A stretch of DNA of 8,102 nucleotides from DATFLK01 sp035267815 (GCA_035267815.1 DATFLK010000177.1:1-8102), one strand, 5' to 3'. Positions 1 to 6,933 are shown, numbered from the stretch's first letter. Numbers and translations are program-made. The notes: generated from the sequence alone by a model not told the origin.

Positions 1-558
1 GACCTCGGTATCGATCGCTGCCGCCGGGCGGAGTGTGCCGTTGGCCCGGCGGAGGGCGACAGGGGCGATCTCGCCGCACAGGGCATCGGGGACGCCGCTG
101 CCGGTTTCGGCGGCGGCGACGGTGACGGCCATTAGCGGCGCCTTCCGGTCCGGGCCGAGTAGTTGCGCCATGATCCGGTGCAGGTCGGTGCCGGACTCGG
201 CGAAGATGATGTCGACATCGGGTCCTTGCGCCAGACGGTACTGCCGCAGCAGTTCACGGCGGATGCGGTCCAGTTCGTCGGCATAGATTGCCTCCGGCGG
301 CTCCGTCGTGCTCAGCCGGCCTGTCAGCGACCGGCGGAGACGTTCAGCGGCGTCAAAGGCCGCTTCGGAGATGACGGATGCGGTCGAAGAGCCGAAGGCG
401 AGCAGTGCCGGATCGGGGTAGGGCCGGCAATGGTAGCGGTTCAGGCCGCTTTCCGGGTCGGGGACGATGCGCCCGTCGCCGCCCGCCACCAGTAGTTTTT
501 CGGTCGGGGGCAGGGTTATGCCAGGCGGCATGGCGGCGCGGTCCGCTTCAGTCGGCAT
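1..558 (-). CDS. Putative divergent fold-type-I PLP-dependent enzyme, N-terminal part only
   Basis: Open frame of 186 codons running off the left edge, so the C-terminal part (including any catalytic lysine) is not visible. I do not recognise a characterised family. What is seen: a proline-rich start, a segment around residues 52-66 (LAFGSSTASVISE), a charged helix near residues 90-108, then FAESGTDLHRIMAQLL at residues 119-134 and a hydrophobic strand leading to ETGSGVPDALCG at residues 151-162. In fold-type-I PLP enzymes a Gly/Ser/Thr-rich turn starting a helix binds the cofactor phosphate, and a later strand ends in a motif resembling E-H-x-S-x-x-x-A. The spacing here fits that layout, with Thr/Gly where a PLP-stacking His is usual. 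This is inference. The start at 558 overlaps the upstream ATP-grasp gene by 11 nt; an in-frame ATG at 531 is an alternative, and neither has a strong Shine-Dalgarno. It is the third gene of a probable operon. Confidence 0.6.
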   Translation of the reverse strand, partial: MPTEADRAAMPPGITLPPTEKLLVAGGDGRIVPDPESGLNRYHCRPYPDPALLAFGSSTASVISEAAFDAAERLRRSLTGRLSTTEPPEAIYADELDRIRRELLRQYRLAQGPDVDIIFAESGTDLHRIMAQLLGPDRKAPLMAVTVAAAETGSGVPDALCGEIAPVALRRANGTLRPAAAIDTEV

Positions 559-1756
559 GCGCCCTGTCGGCCAGCATGGTCCGGAAGGCGTCGAACAGCC
601 TGTGCATGTGGGCCGGTTTGTAGGGGAACAGGTCGACCGGGTCCATGTCATGCACTATCGCCCCGGCATCCGCCTCGAAGACAAGCAGCTCGCCCGTCCT
701 GGTCTCGGCGCAATCGATTACCAGATAGTCGAGCCCCGTGCGTTCGGCGATGGCGCGCAGGGCGTCGGCGTGTCGGGCGGCGAAATCGTGATCGAAGCCG
801 CGCATGAAGGTCTCCTCCTCGCGGCGCTTCCCGGCACTCTCCTGCATCCCTGCATTGAGATAGTGGATGATCCAGTGGTTCGAAATGGCCATATGGCCGG
901 GGAAGGGGCGGTCGCCGACCAGCACGATCCGGTACTTTCGGAAGAGCCCGTCCGGGCTGCTGTAATCGACATAGTCGGCCAGATAGAACGTCTCGGCCGG
1001 TGTGCGCCCTAGGTAGGCAGCGAGGCCAGCCGCTGTATCGATCCGTTCCAGATCCTGGCCGGCCTGTGAGTCGACCGGGCGGACAATGACGGGGAAGGCG
1101 GTATCGGGCAGGAGCGATGTCAGCGGCACGGCCTCGCAGGCGATCTCCGCCAGATCATGTCGGCCGACCACCCTGATGGCGGGCGTTACGACGCCCGGCG
1201 CTCCCTGAAGCAGTTCGTGGAGGCTGTCGCGTGCCGTCGCGGCGATGCGGGCCGGGCGGTTCACCACCGGCCGGGGCCACTTGGCCAGCCACGTCTCCAG
1301 CCGCTGAAGCAGGGATGCATTCCGTTCGGACTGGCCGATCGCCACATAGAGGAGGTCGTGCTCCGGCAGCGGCGGCAGTTCGGACAGGTCGGGGGACAGG
1401 TAGAGCTGGTCGATGGTGATGTCCGACTGTTCGAGAAGAAACTCGATCGGAGCGTTGTCCATCAGTTCGCCGGGGGTCTTCAGGACCAGCATGCGGATGG
1501 CGTCATCCTGCTTCGTCGGCAGATGGTAGAGCTGCTGCAGCTTCAGTGCTTCGGCCTGCATCGCCAGTCCCGCATCGCGCTCGAAATGGAGCTGCAGGAT
1601 CGTCGAGAGATCCATCCAGGCATTGGCATCCTGCGGGTTCTGCTCCAGCCGTGTCTGCAGCGCCGCCTGCACCGGCGTCAGGTCCCGGCCGGCGAACACC
1701 ATGCGTGTCAGCGGTGCCAGCCCGATCAGGGAGGCATCCGTCGCGTCGTTCTGCAT
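548..1756 (-). CDS. TPR-like / ATP-grasp (RimK-like) ligase, uncharacterised
   Basis: 402-residue cytoplasmic protein with no signal peptide or membrane segment. Residues about 27-78 resemble a TPR-type helical pair (LEQNPQDANAWMDL and following). Residues 88-125 hold a conserved-looking block with TPGELMDNAPIEFLLE. From about residue 190 the order of elements fits an ATP-grasp domain: FPVIVRPVDSQAGQDL (221-236) as the nucleotide-binding strand and loop, a strand pair around FRKYRIVLVGDRPFPGH (272-288), and a metal-site-like strand LLVFEADAG (357-365). ATP-grasp ligases join a carboxylate to an amine through an acyl-phosphate; the substrates here are unknown. Two oddities are Arg226 where Lys is common and E-A-D where E-x-N is usual. 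The start at 1756 is chosen because a near-perfect Shine-Dalgarno precedes it; an in-frame ATG at 1813 would overlap the decarboxylase. The gene lies 13 nt after the decarboxylase and overlaps the next gene by 11 nt, implying co-translation. Confidence 0.8.
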   Translation of the reverse strand: MQNDATDASLIGLAPLTRMVFAGRDLTPVQAALQTRLEQNPQDANAWMDLSTILQLHFERDAGLAMQAEALKLQQLYHLPTKQDDAIRMLVLKTPGELMDNAPIEFLLEQSDITIDQLYLSPDLSELPPLPEHDLLYVAIGQSERNASLLQRLETWLAKWPRPVVNRPARIAATARDSLHELLQGAPGVVTPAIRVVGRHDLAEIACEAVPLTSLLPDTAFPVIVRPVDSQAGQDLERIDTAAGLAAYLGRTPAETFYLADYVDYSSPDGLFRKYRIVLVGDRPFPGHMAISNHWIIHYLNAGMQESAGKRREEETFMRGFDHDFAARHADALRAIAERTGLDYLVIDCAETRTGELLVFEADAGAIVHDMDPVDLFPYKPAHMHRLFDAFRTMLADRAHAD

Positions 1757-1761
1757 CGATC

Positions 1762-1770
1762 TTCCTCCTT
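1762..1770 (-). promoter_or_regulatory. Strong Shine-Dalgarno of the ATP-grasp gene
   Basis: On the minus strand the sequence reads AAGGAGGAA, ending 5 nt before the ATG at 1756. Its first base is the last base of the TAA stop of the upstream decarboxylase gene. It decides the start of the ATP-grasp protein against the in-frame ATG at 1813 and indicates translational coupling of the two genes. Confidence 0.85.
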
Positions 1771-3206
1771 TATCGGTCGTCAGCAAGTTGTTTGCCGATA
1801 TCGAGCGTGGCATCGATCAGGGCGTCGATATCGCGTCTGCCGGTGCGGTGGTTGACGATGGCCGCCCGGATGGCCAGCTGCCCGTCGACCATCGTGGTCG
1901 ACGGTGCGGCGATGCCTGACTCCTGCAGAGCGATGGCGATCCGGGCGTTGATCCGGTCGCTTGCTTTGCAGCGATAGCGGTAGCAGACGATATTGAGCCC
2001 GACCGGGGCGAGCAGTTCCAGCGCCGGTTCGCGTTCGATACGCTGCCGCATGTAATCGGCCAGTCCGCAGGTGCGGGAGATGGCGTCGCCGATGCCGGTG
2101 GCACCGTAGGTCTTCAGCGTGAACCATGTCTTCAGGGCCCTGAAGCCGCGCGACAGATCGGGCCCGAAATCGCACGGCCAGGGCGAACCGCCGGCCAGCC
2201 CGCGTGTCTCCCGGCGAAGGTAGCTGTTCTCGGATGCGAAGGCGGCACGGTGCTGTTCGCCGTCGCGGATCAGGATGAAGCCGGCGTCGTAGGGGACCTG
2301 TCCCCATTTGTGGAAATCGAAGGCGATGGCGTCGGCCCGTTCGATGCCGGCCAGCCGCGGGGCGATATCGGCGGAGAGCATGGCCAGTGCGCCGAGCGCA
2401 CCGTCGACGTGGAACCAGAGCCCCGCCTCATGTGCGATATCGGCCACCATGTCGAGGTCGTCGATGGCGCCGGTATCCACGGTGCCGGCCGTGCCGGCGA
2501 CGAAGAACGGCGTCAGGCCGCGCGACCGATCCGCTGCGATCGCCTTCCTGAGCGCATGGCCGTCGATCCGGTGTCGGGCGTCGACCGGCACCAGCCGGAG
2601 CGCGTCGCTGCCGATGCCGGTCAGATCGAGTGCCCGGGCGATGCAGCCGTGCGCCGTCGTGGCAGCGTAGGCGGTCAGCCTTGCACCGTGTTCGCCGATG
2701 CCGTGGCGGCGGGCATCGTTTCCGAGCGTGGCCGTGCGCGCGACGAGGAGGCTGATCACGGTGGCGATCGATGTGCCGGTGACGAAGAGGCCGCTGGCAC
2801 TGTCGGGGAAGCCGAAGAGCCCGGCCATCCAGCGCGTGATCTGCCGCTCCACCTCGACCGGTATCTGGTCGCGGCCGCCGAGGTTGGCGTTCAGGCCCGC
2901 CGCGAGCATCTCCGCCAGCATGCCGACCGGGGTGCCGCCGCCGTGCACCCAGCCCATGAAGCCGGGATGCGTGTTGCCCACCGCAAAGGGAAGGATGTCG
3001 CGCATGAACGACGCATGGACATCGGCAAGATCGGTTGGTTTCTGTGGCAGGGGTTCGTGGAAGTGGGTACGGGTCTCGTCCGGGATCGGCTGCCATACGG
3101 GGTGTTCGCGGATCTGCTCGAGGTAATCGAGCATGTCGTCCAGCATGCGGTGGCTCTGGCTGCGGAACGCCTTCCAGTCCGCCGGGTCGAGCGTTTCTTT
3201 CGCCAT
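1770..3206 (-). CDS. Group II PLP-dependent amino acid decarboxylase-like protein
   Basis: 478-residue protein of the group II decarboxylase (aromatic amino acid / glutamate / diaminobutyrate decarboxylase) superfamily, expected to remove the alpha-carboxyl of an amino acid using PLP in the cytoplasm. Visible signs are the N-terminal helix (FRSQSHRMLDDMLDYLE, 14-30), HPGFMGWVHGG (80-90), the cofactor phosphate turn VTGTS (142-146), a PLP-stacking histidine candidate H186 (TTAHGC), the pyridine-nitrogen aspartate D268 in FHVDGALGALA, and the Schiff-base lysine K300 in FDFHKWGQVPYDAG. The motifs differ from textbook members (HVDGA rather than HVDAA; TGTS rather than SGGS/T), placing it in a subgroup often loosely annotated as an aspartate aminotransferase-family protein. 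Substrate unknown; it need not be a decarboxylase. The start at 3206 fits the family N-terminus, though no good Shine-Dalgarno is seen; an in-frame ATG at 3275 would add 23 atypical residues. It is the first gene of the leftward operon, divergent from argJ. Confidence 0.88.
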   Translation of the reverse strand: MAKETLDPADWKAFRSQSHRMLDDMLDYLEQIREHPVWQPIPDETRTHFHEPLPQKPTDLADVHASFMRDILPFAVGNTHPGFMGWVHGGGTPVGMLAEMLAAGLNANLGGRDQIPVEVERQITRWMAGLFGFPDSASGLFVTGTSIATVISLLVARTATLGNDARRHGIGEHGARLTAYAATTAHGCIARALDLTGIGSDALRLVPVDARHRIDGHALRKAIAADRSRGLTPFFVAGTAGTVDTGAIDDLDMVADIAHEAGLWFHVDGALGALAMLSADIAPRLAGIERADAIAFDFHKWGQVPYDAGFILIRDGEQHRAAFASENSYLRRETRGLAGGSPWPCDFGPDLSRGFRALKTWFTLKTYGATGIGDAISRTCGLADYMRQRIEREPALELLAPVGLNIVCYRYRCKASDRINARIAIALQESGIAAPSTTMVDGQLAIRAAIVNHRTGRRDIDALIDATLDIGKQLADDR

Positions 3207-3340
3207 GGCGCGATACTGCACAAATTCCGGACAAATGCATCGGCCAATGGGGCGGGCCGTTCCTGCTTGCAGCATCCCTGTCGCGGCCTCAGTCTTGATG
3301 CTTTCCGGATCGCCACATTATTAAAAAAGGAAAGATCGCC
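3207..3340. promoter_or_regulatory. Divergent intergenic spacer, decarboxylase operon / argJ
   Basis: This 134-nt spacer separates the starts of two oppositely directed transcription units, so promoters for both should lie in or near it. The right end is AT-rich (about 3315-3333) next to argJ. No convincing -35/-10 pair, operator palindrome or riboswitch could be picked out by eye. ARG-box-like repeats were not recognised. Confidence 0.5.
3327..3334 (+). promoter_or_regulatory. Shine-Dalgarno of argJ
   Basis: AAGGAAAG ends 6 nt before the ATG at 3341, with an adenine run just upstream. It supports that start codon. Confidence 0.75.
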
Positions 3341-4564
3341 ATGGCCGTGAACCCGCCCAAACTGACCCCCCCGCTGTCCGTGCCCGGTTTCCGGGTCGGG
3401 ACCGCCTCGTGCGGCGTCAAGTCGCCGGAGCTGAAGGGGAAGCGTCAGGATGTGACGCTGATCGTCTCGGATGTGCCCTGCCATGCGGCCGGGGTATTCA
3501 CGCAGAACCGTTTCCGGGCGGCCTGCGTGAAGCTTGCCGAGGCGACGCTGTCTGCTTCGGCCACCGATATCCGCGCCATCGTCGCCAATGCCGGCAATGC
3601 GAATGCCGGCACCGGTGAGATGGAGCGCGTCTGGTCGCAGCAGCTGGTCGATGCCGGCGCTAGGGCGGCCGGCGTCGAGAGTGCGAAGGTGCTCTCCGCC
3701 TCGACCGGTGTGATCGGCACGCCGTTCCCGATCGAGCGCATCGAGGCCGGCATGCACGAGGCGGCGGAATCGCTCGATGCCGACAACTGGACGGCGGCGG
3801 CGCATGCCATCCGCACCACTGACACCTTTGCCAAATGGGGAAGCCGTACGGTCACGATCGACGGGCATACCTATACCCTGACTGGTATCGCCAAGGGTAG
3901 CGGCATGATCCATCCGAACATGGCGACGATGCTCGCCTTCGTCGCCACCGATGCGCCCGTGGCTGCGCACGATCTGCAGCCGATGCTCAGACGGGTGGCG
4001 GATCGCTCCTTCAACTGCATCTCGGTCGATGGCGACACCTCGACCAACGATACGCTCTGCCTGCTCTCGTCCGGTATCGGCCTCGGTCATGCCCCGCTGA
4101 CCGACAGCATGGCGTTTGAGCAGGCACTGACGGAACTCTGCATCGAGCTGGCGCAGCTGATCGTGCGCGACGGAGAGGGGGTCTCCAAATTCGTCACCAT
4201 CGACGTGACCGGTGCGGCCACCGAAGAGGATGCGCGCACGGTGGGGCATGCCATTGCCACCTCGCCGCTGGTCAAGACCGCTTTTGCCGGATCCGATGCC
4301 AACTGGGGGCGCATCCTCTCGGCCATCGGCAACTCCGGTGTGAGTATCGATACGGATGGCATCAGCCTGAAGGCCGACGGCATCGTCATGCTTGAGAGGG
4401 GCAACCTGCATCCGGACTACCGGGACGTGGAGGGGATGGCGGTGTTCCAGAGGGAGGAGTTCACGCTCACTGTCGATCTCGGTATGGGCGAGGCGTCGGC
4501 GACGGTCTGGACCGGCGATCTGACGCATGAGTACATCACCATCAATGCCGAATACCGGACGTGA
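3341..4564 (+). CDS. argJ: Arginine biosynthesis protein ArgJ (glutamate N-acetyltransferase / amino-acid acetyltransferase)
   Basis: 407 residues, the usual full length for ArgJ. It transfers the acetyl group from N-acetylornithine to glutamate, recycling acetylglutamate in the cyclic arginine pathway; bifunctional members also use acetyl-CoA to make the first N-acetylglutamate. Visible motifs are VANAGNANAGTG (81-92), the oxyanion-hole pair Thr122-Gly123 in ASTGVIGTPFP, and KGSGMIHPNMATMLAF (185-200). In this family the precursor cleaves itself before the conserved threonine, here Thr196, which becomes the N-terminal nucleophile of the beta chain. Further family signatures are SFNCISVDGDTSTNDT (223-238), GSDANWGRI near residue 320, and the C-terminal NAEYRT. 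The start has a good Shine-Dalgarno. mutT follows 20-26 nt downstream on the same strand, probably in one transcript. Whether this protein is mono- or bifunctional cannot be read from the sequence. Confidence 0.97.
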   Translation: MAVNPPKLTPPLSVPGFRVGTASCGVKSPELKGKRQDVTLIVSDVPCHAAGVFTQNRFRAACVKLAEATLSASATDIRAIVANAGNANAGTGEMERVWSQQLVDAGARAAGVESAKVLSASTGVIGTPFPIERIEAGMHEAAESLDADNWTAAAHAIRTTDTFAKWGSRTVTIDGHTYTLTGIAKGSGMIHPNMATMLAFVATDAPVAAHDLQPMLRRVADRSFNCISVDGDTSTNDTLCLLSSGIGLGHAPLTDSMAFEQALTELCIELAQLIVRDGEGVSKFVTIDVTGAATEEDARTVGHAIATSPLVKTAFAGSDANWGRILSAIGNSGVSIDTDGISLKADGIVMLERGNLHPDYRDVEGMAVFQREEFTLTVDLGMGEASATVWTGDLTHEYITINAEYRT

Positions 4565-4590
4565 TCGTTTCATCCGCATGACGGGTGTCG

Positions 4591-5001
4591 ATGTCTGAGC
4601 AGGCCATTGCACTGGTGGCGGCGTTCAACGGGAGGGGCGAGGTGTTGCTGCTGAAGCGTCCCGGTGATGTGCACTGTGGCGGGTTCTGGTCGCTGCCTGG
4701 CGGTAAGGTTGAACCGGAGGAGCTACCGCTGGAGGCAGCCCGCCGGGAGCTCGTCGAGGAGACCGGCCTGACAGGGGCATGGTGGCGCCTGCTCGGTGAA
4801 GATGAGCATACCTATCCTGATCGCCACCTCTGTTTCAGTCTCTTCTCCTGTTTTGTCGGTGCATCGGCCAAACCCGCACCGGGCGCGTTTGCCTGGGTGG
4901 CAAAAGAGTCGTTGGCGGACTATCCGATGCCGCCGGCCAACGATGCCTTCATCAATCTTTTGGTGGCGGCGGCAGAACGTGAATCGGCGGCAGGGGAATA
5001 A
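4591..5001 (+). CDS. mutT: Nudix hydrolase, MutT-type 8-oxo-dGTP diphosphatase
   Basis: 136 residues, typical of MutT. The enzyme removes oxidised 8-oxo-dGTP from the nucleotide pool by hydrolysis to the monophosphate and pyrophosphate, preventing A:T to C:G transversions. A complete Nudix box (G-x5-E-x7-R-E-U-x-E-E-x-G-U) runs from Gly38 to Leu60, ending in RRELVEETGL, with the metal-binding glutamates present. The preceding GGFWSLPGGK and the C-terminal YPMPPAN (111-117) are like those of MutT proteins with 8-oxo-dGTP activity; other Nudix substrates are not excluded. The start is taken at the ATG at 4591; an in-frame GTG at 4585 is possible, and neither has a clear Shine-Dalgarno, so translation may depend on argJ just upstream. 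The last 50 bp overlap the end of the opposing motB gene. Confidence 0.92.
   Translation: MSEQAIALVAAFNGRGEVLLLKRPGDVHCGGFWSLPGGKVEPEELPLEAARRELVEETGLTGAWWRLLGEDEHTYPDRHLCFSLFSCFVGASAKPAPGAFAWVAKESLADYPMPPANDAFINLLVAAAERESAAGE
4952..5001. other. Convergent coding overlap of mutT and motB
   Basis: Both strands are coding here: the plus strand encodes the last 16 residues of MutT plus its stop, and the minus strand encodes about the last 16 residues of MotB (ending HVLPPPPKD) plus its stop. There is therefore no room for an ordinary terminator between the two converging units, and their transcripts must be complementary at least over this stretch. Confidence 0.88.
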
Positions 5002-6055
5002 TCCGCTTCGCAGGCTTGTTGGAATCGGCGTGTTGCGACGGTTTCGGGGATTCGGATAGGTCCGTGGCAGTGCTCTGCGGCGGGCTGTCCGGGGTCTTCG
5101 GTGCGGGTTGCGCCGAAGGTAAAGGGGCGGCGTCACGATGTTGTGGTGACGGCGAAGCCGATACGCCGCCGCTGTTCAGGTTGATGGTGCTCGACATCTT
5201 GGCGATGTTTCTTTCCGCTCTGTCGTTGAGCACGATGATGCTGATGCGCCGGTTGATCGCGCTGAGGGGGTGTTTGGGGTCGAGCGGCACGGCCGAGGCC
5301 TGGCCGACCACGCGCAGTACTTTGTCCGGCTCCATGCCGCCGGCGACCATCTCGCGCCGGCAGGCGTTGGCGCGGTCGGCCGACAGATCCCAGTTGCTGT
5401 AGCCGGAACGGCCGGCGAAGGGCTTGGCATCGGTGTGGCCGGAGATGCTGATCTTGTTGGGGACCATGTTCAGGGCATGACCAATGCGCTTTAGCAGTTT
5501 TTTGGCATACGGCTGCAGGCGGGCGCTGCCACTGGTGAACAGCGGCCGGTTCTGTTTGTCCACAACCTGGATGCGCAGCCCCTCGCTGGTCGTATCCACC
5601 CGCAGCTGGTTCTTGAACTGCTGCAGGAACTTGTCGTGTTTGACGGCGCTCTGCAGCTCGACTTTCAGCCCCTCCAGATGGATCACCTTCTCGCGGTCCG
5701 CCTTGGCCTTGTTGGCGGCCGCCTTGTCGTCGATCCGTCGCTGGTGCTTCACCTCGCCCTTGCGGACCTGACCCTCGGTGCGGGTGATGTCGGTACCGCC
5801 CCCCTTCATGATGCTGGTGCGGTCGCCGCTGCTTTTCCCGCCCTCCATGGCGACGGTCAGGGGTGTCCTAAAGTATTCGCTGATGCCTTGGAGGGATTTC
5901 TTACCGGCCGCGATGGTCAGCCACATGAGCAGGAAAAAGGCCATCATGGCGGTGACGAAGTCGGCGTAGGCGATCTTCCAGCTGCCGCCGTGGTGACCAC
6001 CGTCGCCGATGACCTTGCGGGTCTTCTTGACGATAAAGGGATCGGGGGAACTCAT
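4952..6055 (-). CDS. motB: Flagellar motor stator protein MotB with proline-rich tail
   Basis: 367 residues, against about 308 in E. coli. MotB forms the stator ion channel with MotA in the inner membrane and anchors it to peptidoglycan. Visible parts are a basic cytoplasmic start with GGHHGGSWKIAYADF, one membrane helix (about 29-50), and Asp32, the proton-carrying residue at the same position as in E. coli. The plug-like segment follows (about 51-66, ending EYFRTPL), then a charged, probably coiled linker (about 95-150). The OmpA-like peptidoglycan-binding domain (about 155-278) carries SGHTDAKPF (205-213), NWDLSADRA (221-229) and INRRISIIVLN (267-277). Beyond about residue 285 is an extra tail with 19 prolines in the last 67 residues, ending in PPPPKD. 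A short TAAGGT Shine-Dalgarno overlaps the motA stop; motA lies 9 nt upstream. The 3' end overlaps mutT tail to tail. Confidence 0.96.
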   Translation of the reverse strand: MSSPDPFIVKKTRKVIGDGGHHGGSWKIAYADFVTAMMAFFLLMWLTIAAGKKSLQGISEYFRTPLTVAMEGGKSSGDRTSIMKGGGTDITRTEGQVRKGEVKHQRRIDDKAAANKAKADREKVIHLEGLKVELQSAVKHDKFLQQFKNQLRVDTTSEGLRIQVVDKQNRPLFTSGSARLQPYAKKLLKRIGHALNMVPNKISISGHTDAKPFAGRSGYSNWDLSADRANACRREMVAGGMEPDKVLRVVGQASAVPLDPKHPLSAINRRISIIVLNDRAERNIAKMSSTINLNSGGVSASPSPQHRDAAPLPSAQPAPKTPDSPPQSTATDLSESPKPSQHADSNKPAKRIIPLPPIHVLPPPPKD

Positions 6056-6060
6056 GCCCG

Positions 6061-6066
6061 TACCTT
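6061..6066 (-). promoter_or_regulatory. Shine-Dalgarno of motB
   Basis: The minus strand reads TAAGGT just before the motB ATG at 6055, overlapping the TAA stop of motA. It fits translational coupling of the two stator subunits. Confidence 0.6.
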
Positions 6067-6925
6067 AGCGCGACTTGAGCTTTTTGAGGTTCTCCTCCAA
6101 CTCGAGGAAGGCTGGCCTTTCGGTTGAGTAGAGCACCTTTCGGCCGAACTCGATCGCCACAGGCGGCGGGCAGGAGTTGAGTGTGGCCAGCAGCGTCACT
6201 TTGACGCAGTCGTACACTTTGCTGGACTCCTGCAGTTTCGCCTCCAGGGCGCCCGCGATCGGAGAGATGAAGCCGTAGCCCAGCAGAATGCCTAGGAATG
6301 TTCCGACCAGCGCCTTGGCGACCATCTCGCCCAGTACGGCCGGCGGGGCACTGATGAATTCCATGGTGTGCGCCACGCCCATTACCGCCGCGACAATACC
6401 GAAGGCCGGCATGGCGTCGCCCACCTTGGTGATGACGTGGATCGGTACGTGCGCCTCCTTGTGGTGGGTCTCGATCTCGTGATCCATCAGGCTCTCGATC
6501 TCGAAGGCGTTCATGTTGCCGCCCACCATCAGGCGGAGATAGTCCACGATGAATTCGACCACATGGTGGTCGGTCATGATCTCCGGGTACTTCGAGAAGA
6601 TCGGGCTTTTGGCGGGGTCGTCGATGTCCTGTTCGAGGGCCATCAACCCGTCCTTGCGAGCCTTGACAAGGAGCTCGTAGAGCAGGGCGAGAAGCTGCAT
6701 GTACATCGCCTTGGTATGTTTGGAGCCGCTGAATACCTTAGGAATCGATGCGAGGGTGGCCTTGATGGCTTTGCCGTTGTTGCCGACGATGAAGGCGCCG
6801 GTAGCGGCACCGCCGATGATCAGAAGCTCGGTCGGCTGGAACAGCGCCGCCAAGTGTCCGCCGGCCAAGGCGTATCCGCCGAAGACCGCGGCAATGACCA
6901 CAATCCAGCCACCAATGACTAACAT
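6065..6925 (-). CDS. motA: Flagellar motor stator protein MotA
   Basis: 286 residues, close to E. coli MotA (295). With MotB it forms the proton-driven stator complex that pushes on the rotor protein FliG. Four hydrophobic segments are visible: about 2-21, 32-49, 170-190 and 202-224. Key positions match the E. coli numbering: Arg90 and Glu98 in the large cytoplasmic loop (KARKDGLMALEQD), which contact FliG, and Pro173 (DAMPAFGIVAAVMGV) and Pro222 (FISPIAGAL), which couple ion flow to conformational change. The cytoplasmic loop also has the family run DHHVVEFIVDYLRLMVGG (119-136). The start at 6925 has a strong Shine-Dalgarno. The gene is followed 9 nt later by motB and preceded by a long non-coding leader. 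The MotB sequence looks proton-type rather than sodium-type. Confidence 0.97.
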   Translation of the reverse strand: MLVIGGWIVVIAAVFGGYALAGGHLAALFQPTELLIIGGAATGAFIVGNNGKAIKATLASIPKVFSGSKHTKAMYMQLLALLYELLVKARKDGLMALEQDIDDPAKSPIFSKYPEIMTDHHVVEFIVDYLRLMVGGNMNAFEIESLMDHEIETHHKEAHVPIHVITKVGDAMPAFGIVAAVMGVAHTMEFISAPPAVLGEMVAKALVGTFLGILLGYGFISPIAGALEAKLQESSKVYDCVKVTLLATLNSCPPPVAIEFGRKVLYSTERPAFLELEENLKKLKSR

Positions 6926-6933
6926 GAGTCACT

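Noticed and set aside
1157..1855. A 232-codon plus-strand open frame opposite the ATP-grasp gene
   Set aside because: It is a shadow frame, rich in Arg and Gln with no motifs; the minus-strand frame has coherent domains and a strong ribosome-binding site.
3292..3324. TTGATG and TATTAA as a promoter for argJ
   Set aside because: The spacing would place the transcription start on the argJ Shine-Dalgarno itself, which is not sensible for a gene with a clear ribosome-binding site.
2250..3350. A 366-codon plus-strand open frame opposite the decarboxylase
   Set aside because: It is the antisense of a clearly recognisable PLP enzyme; its composition is biased and no domain is visible.
2891..4612. 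A 573-codon minus-strand open frame opposite argJ and into the decarboxylase
   Set aside because: It is antisense to argJ and then out of frame with the decarboxylase. It is rich in Arg, His, Gly and Asp with no family motifs, as expected for a shadow frame in GC-rich DNA.
5131..5151. Inverted repeat cgtcac/gtgacg as a terminator
   Set aside because: It lies inside the motB coding region, has only a 6-bp stem with a 9-nt loop, and is not followed by a T-run on either strand.
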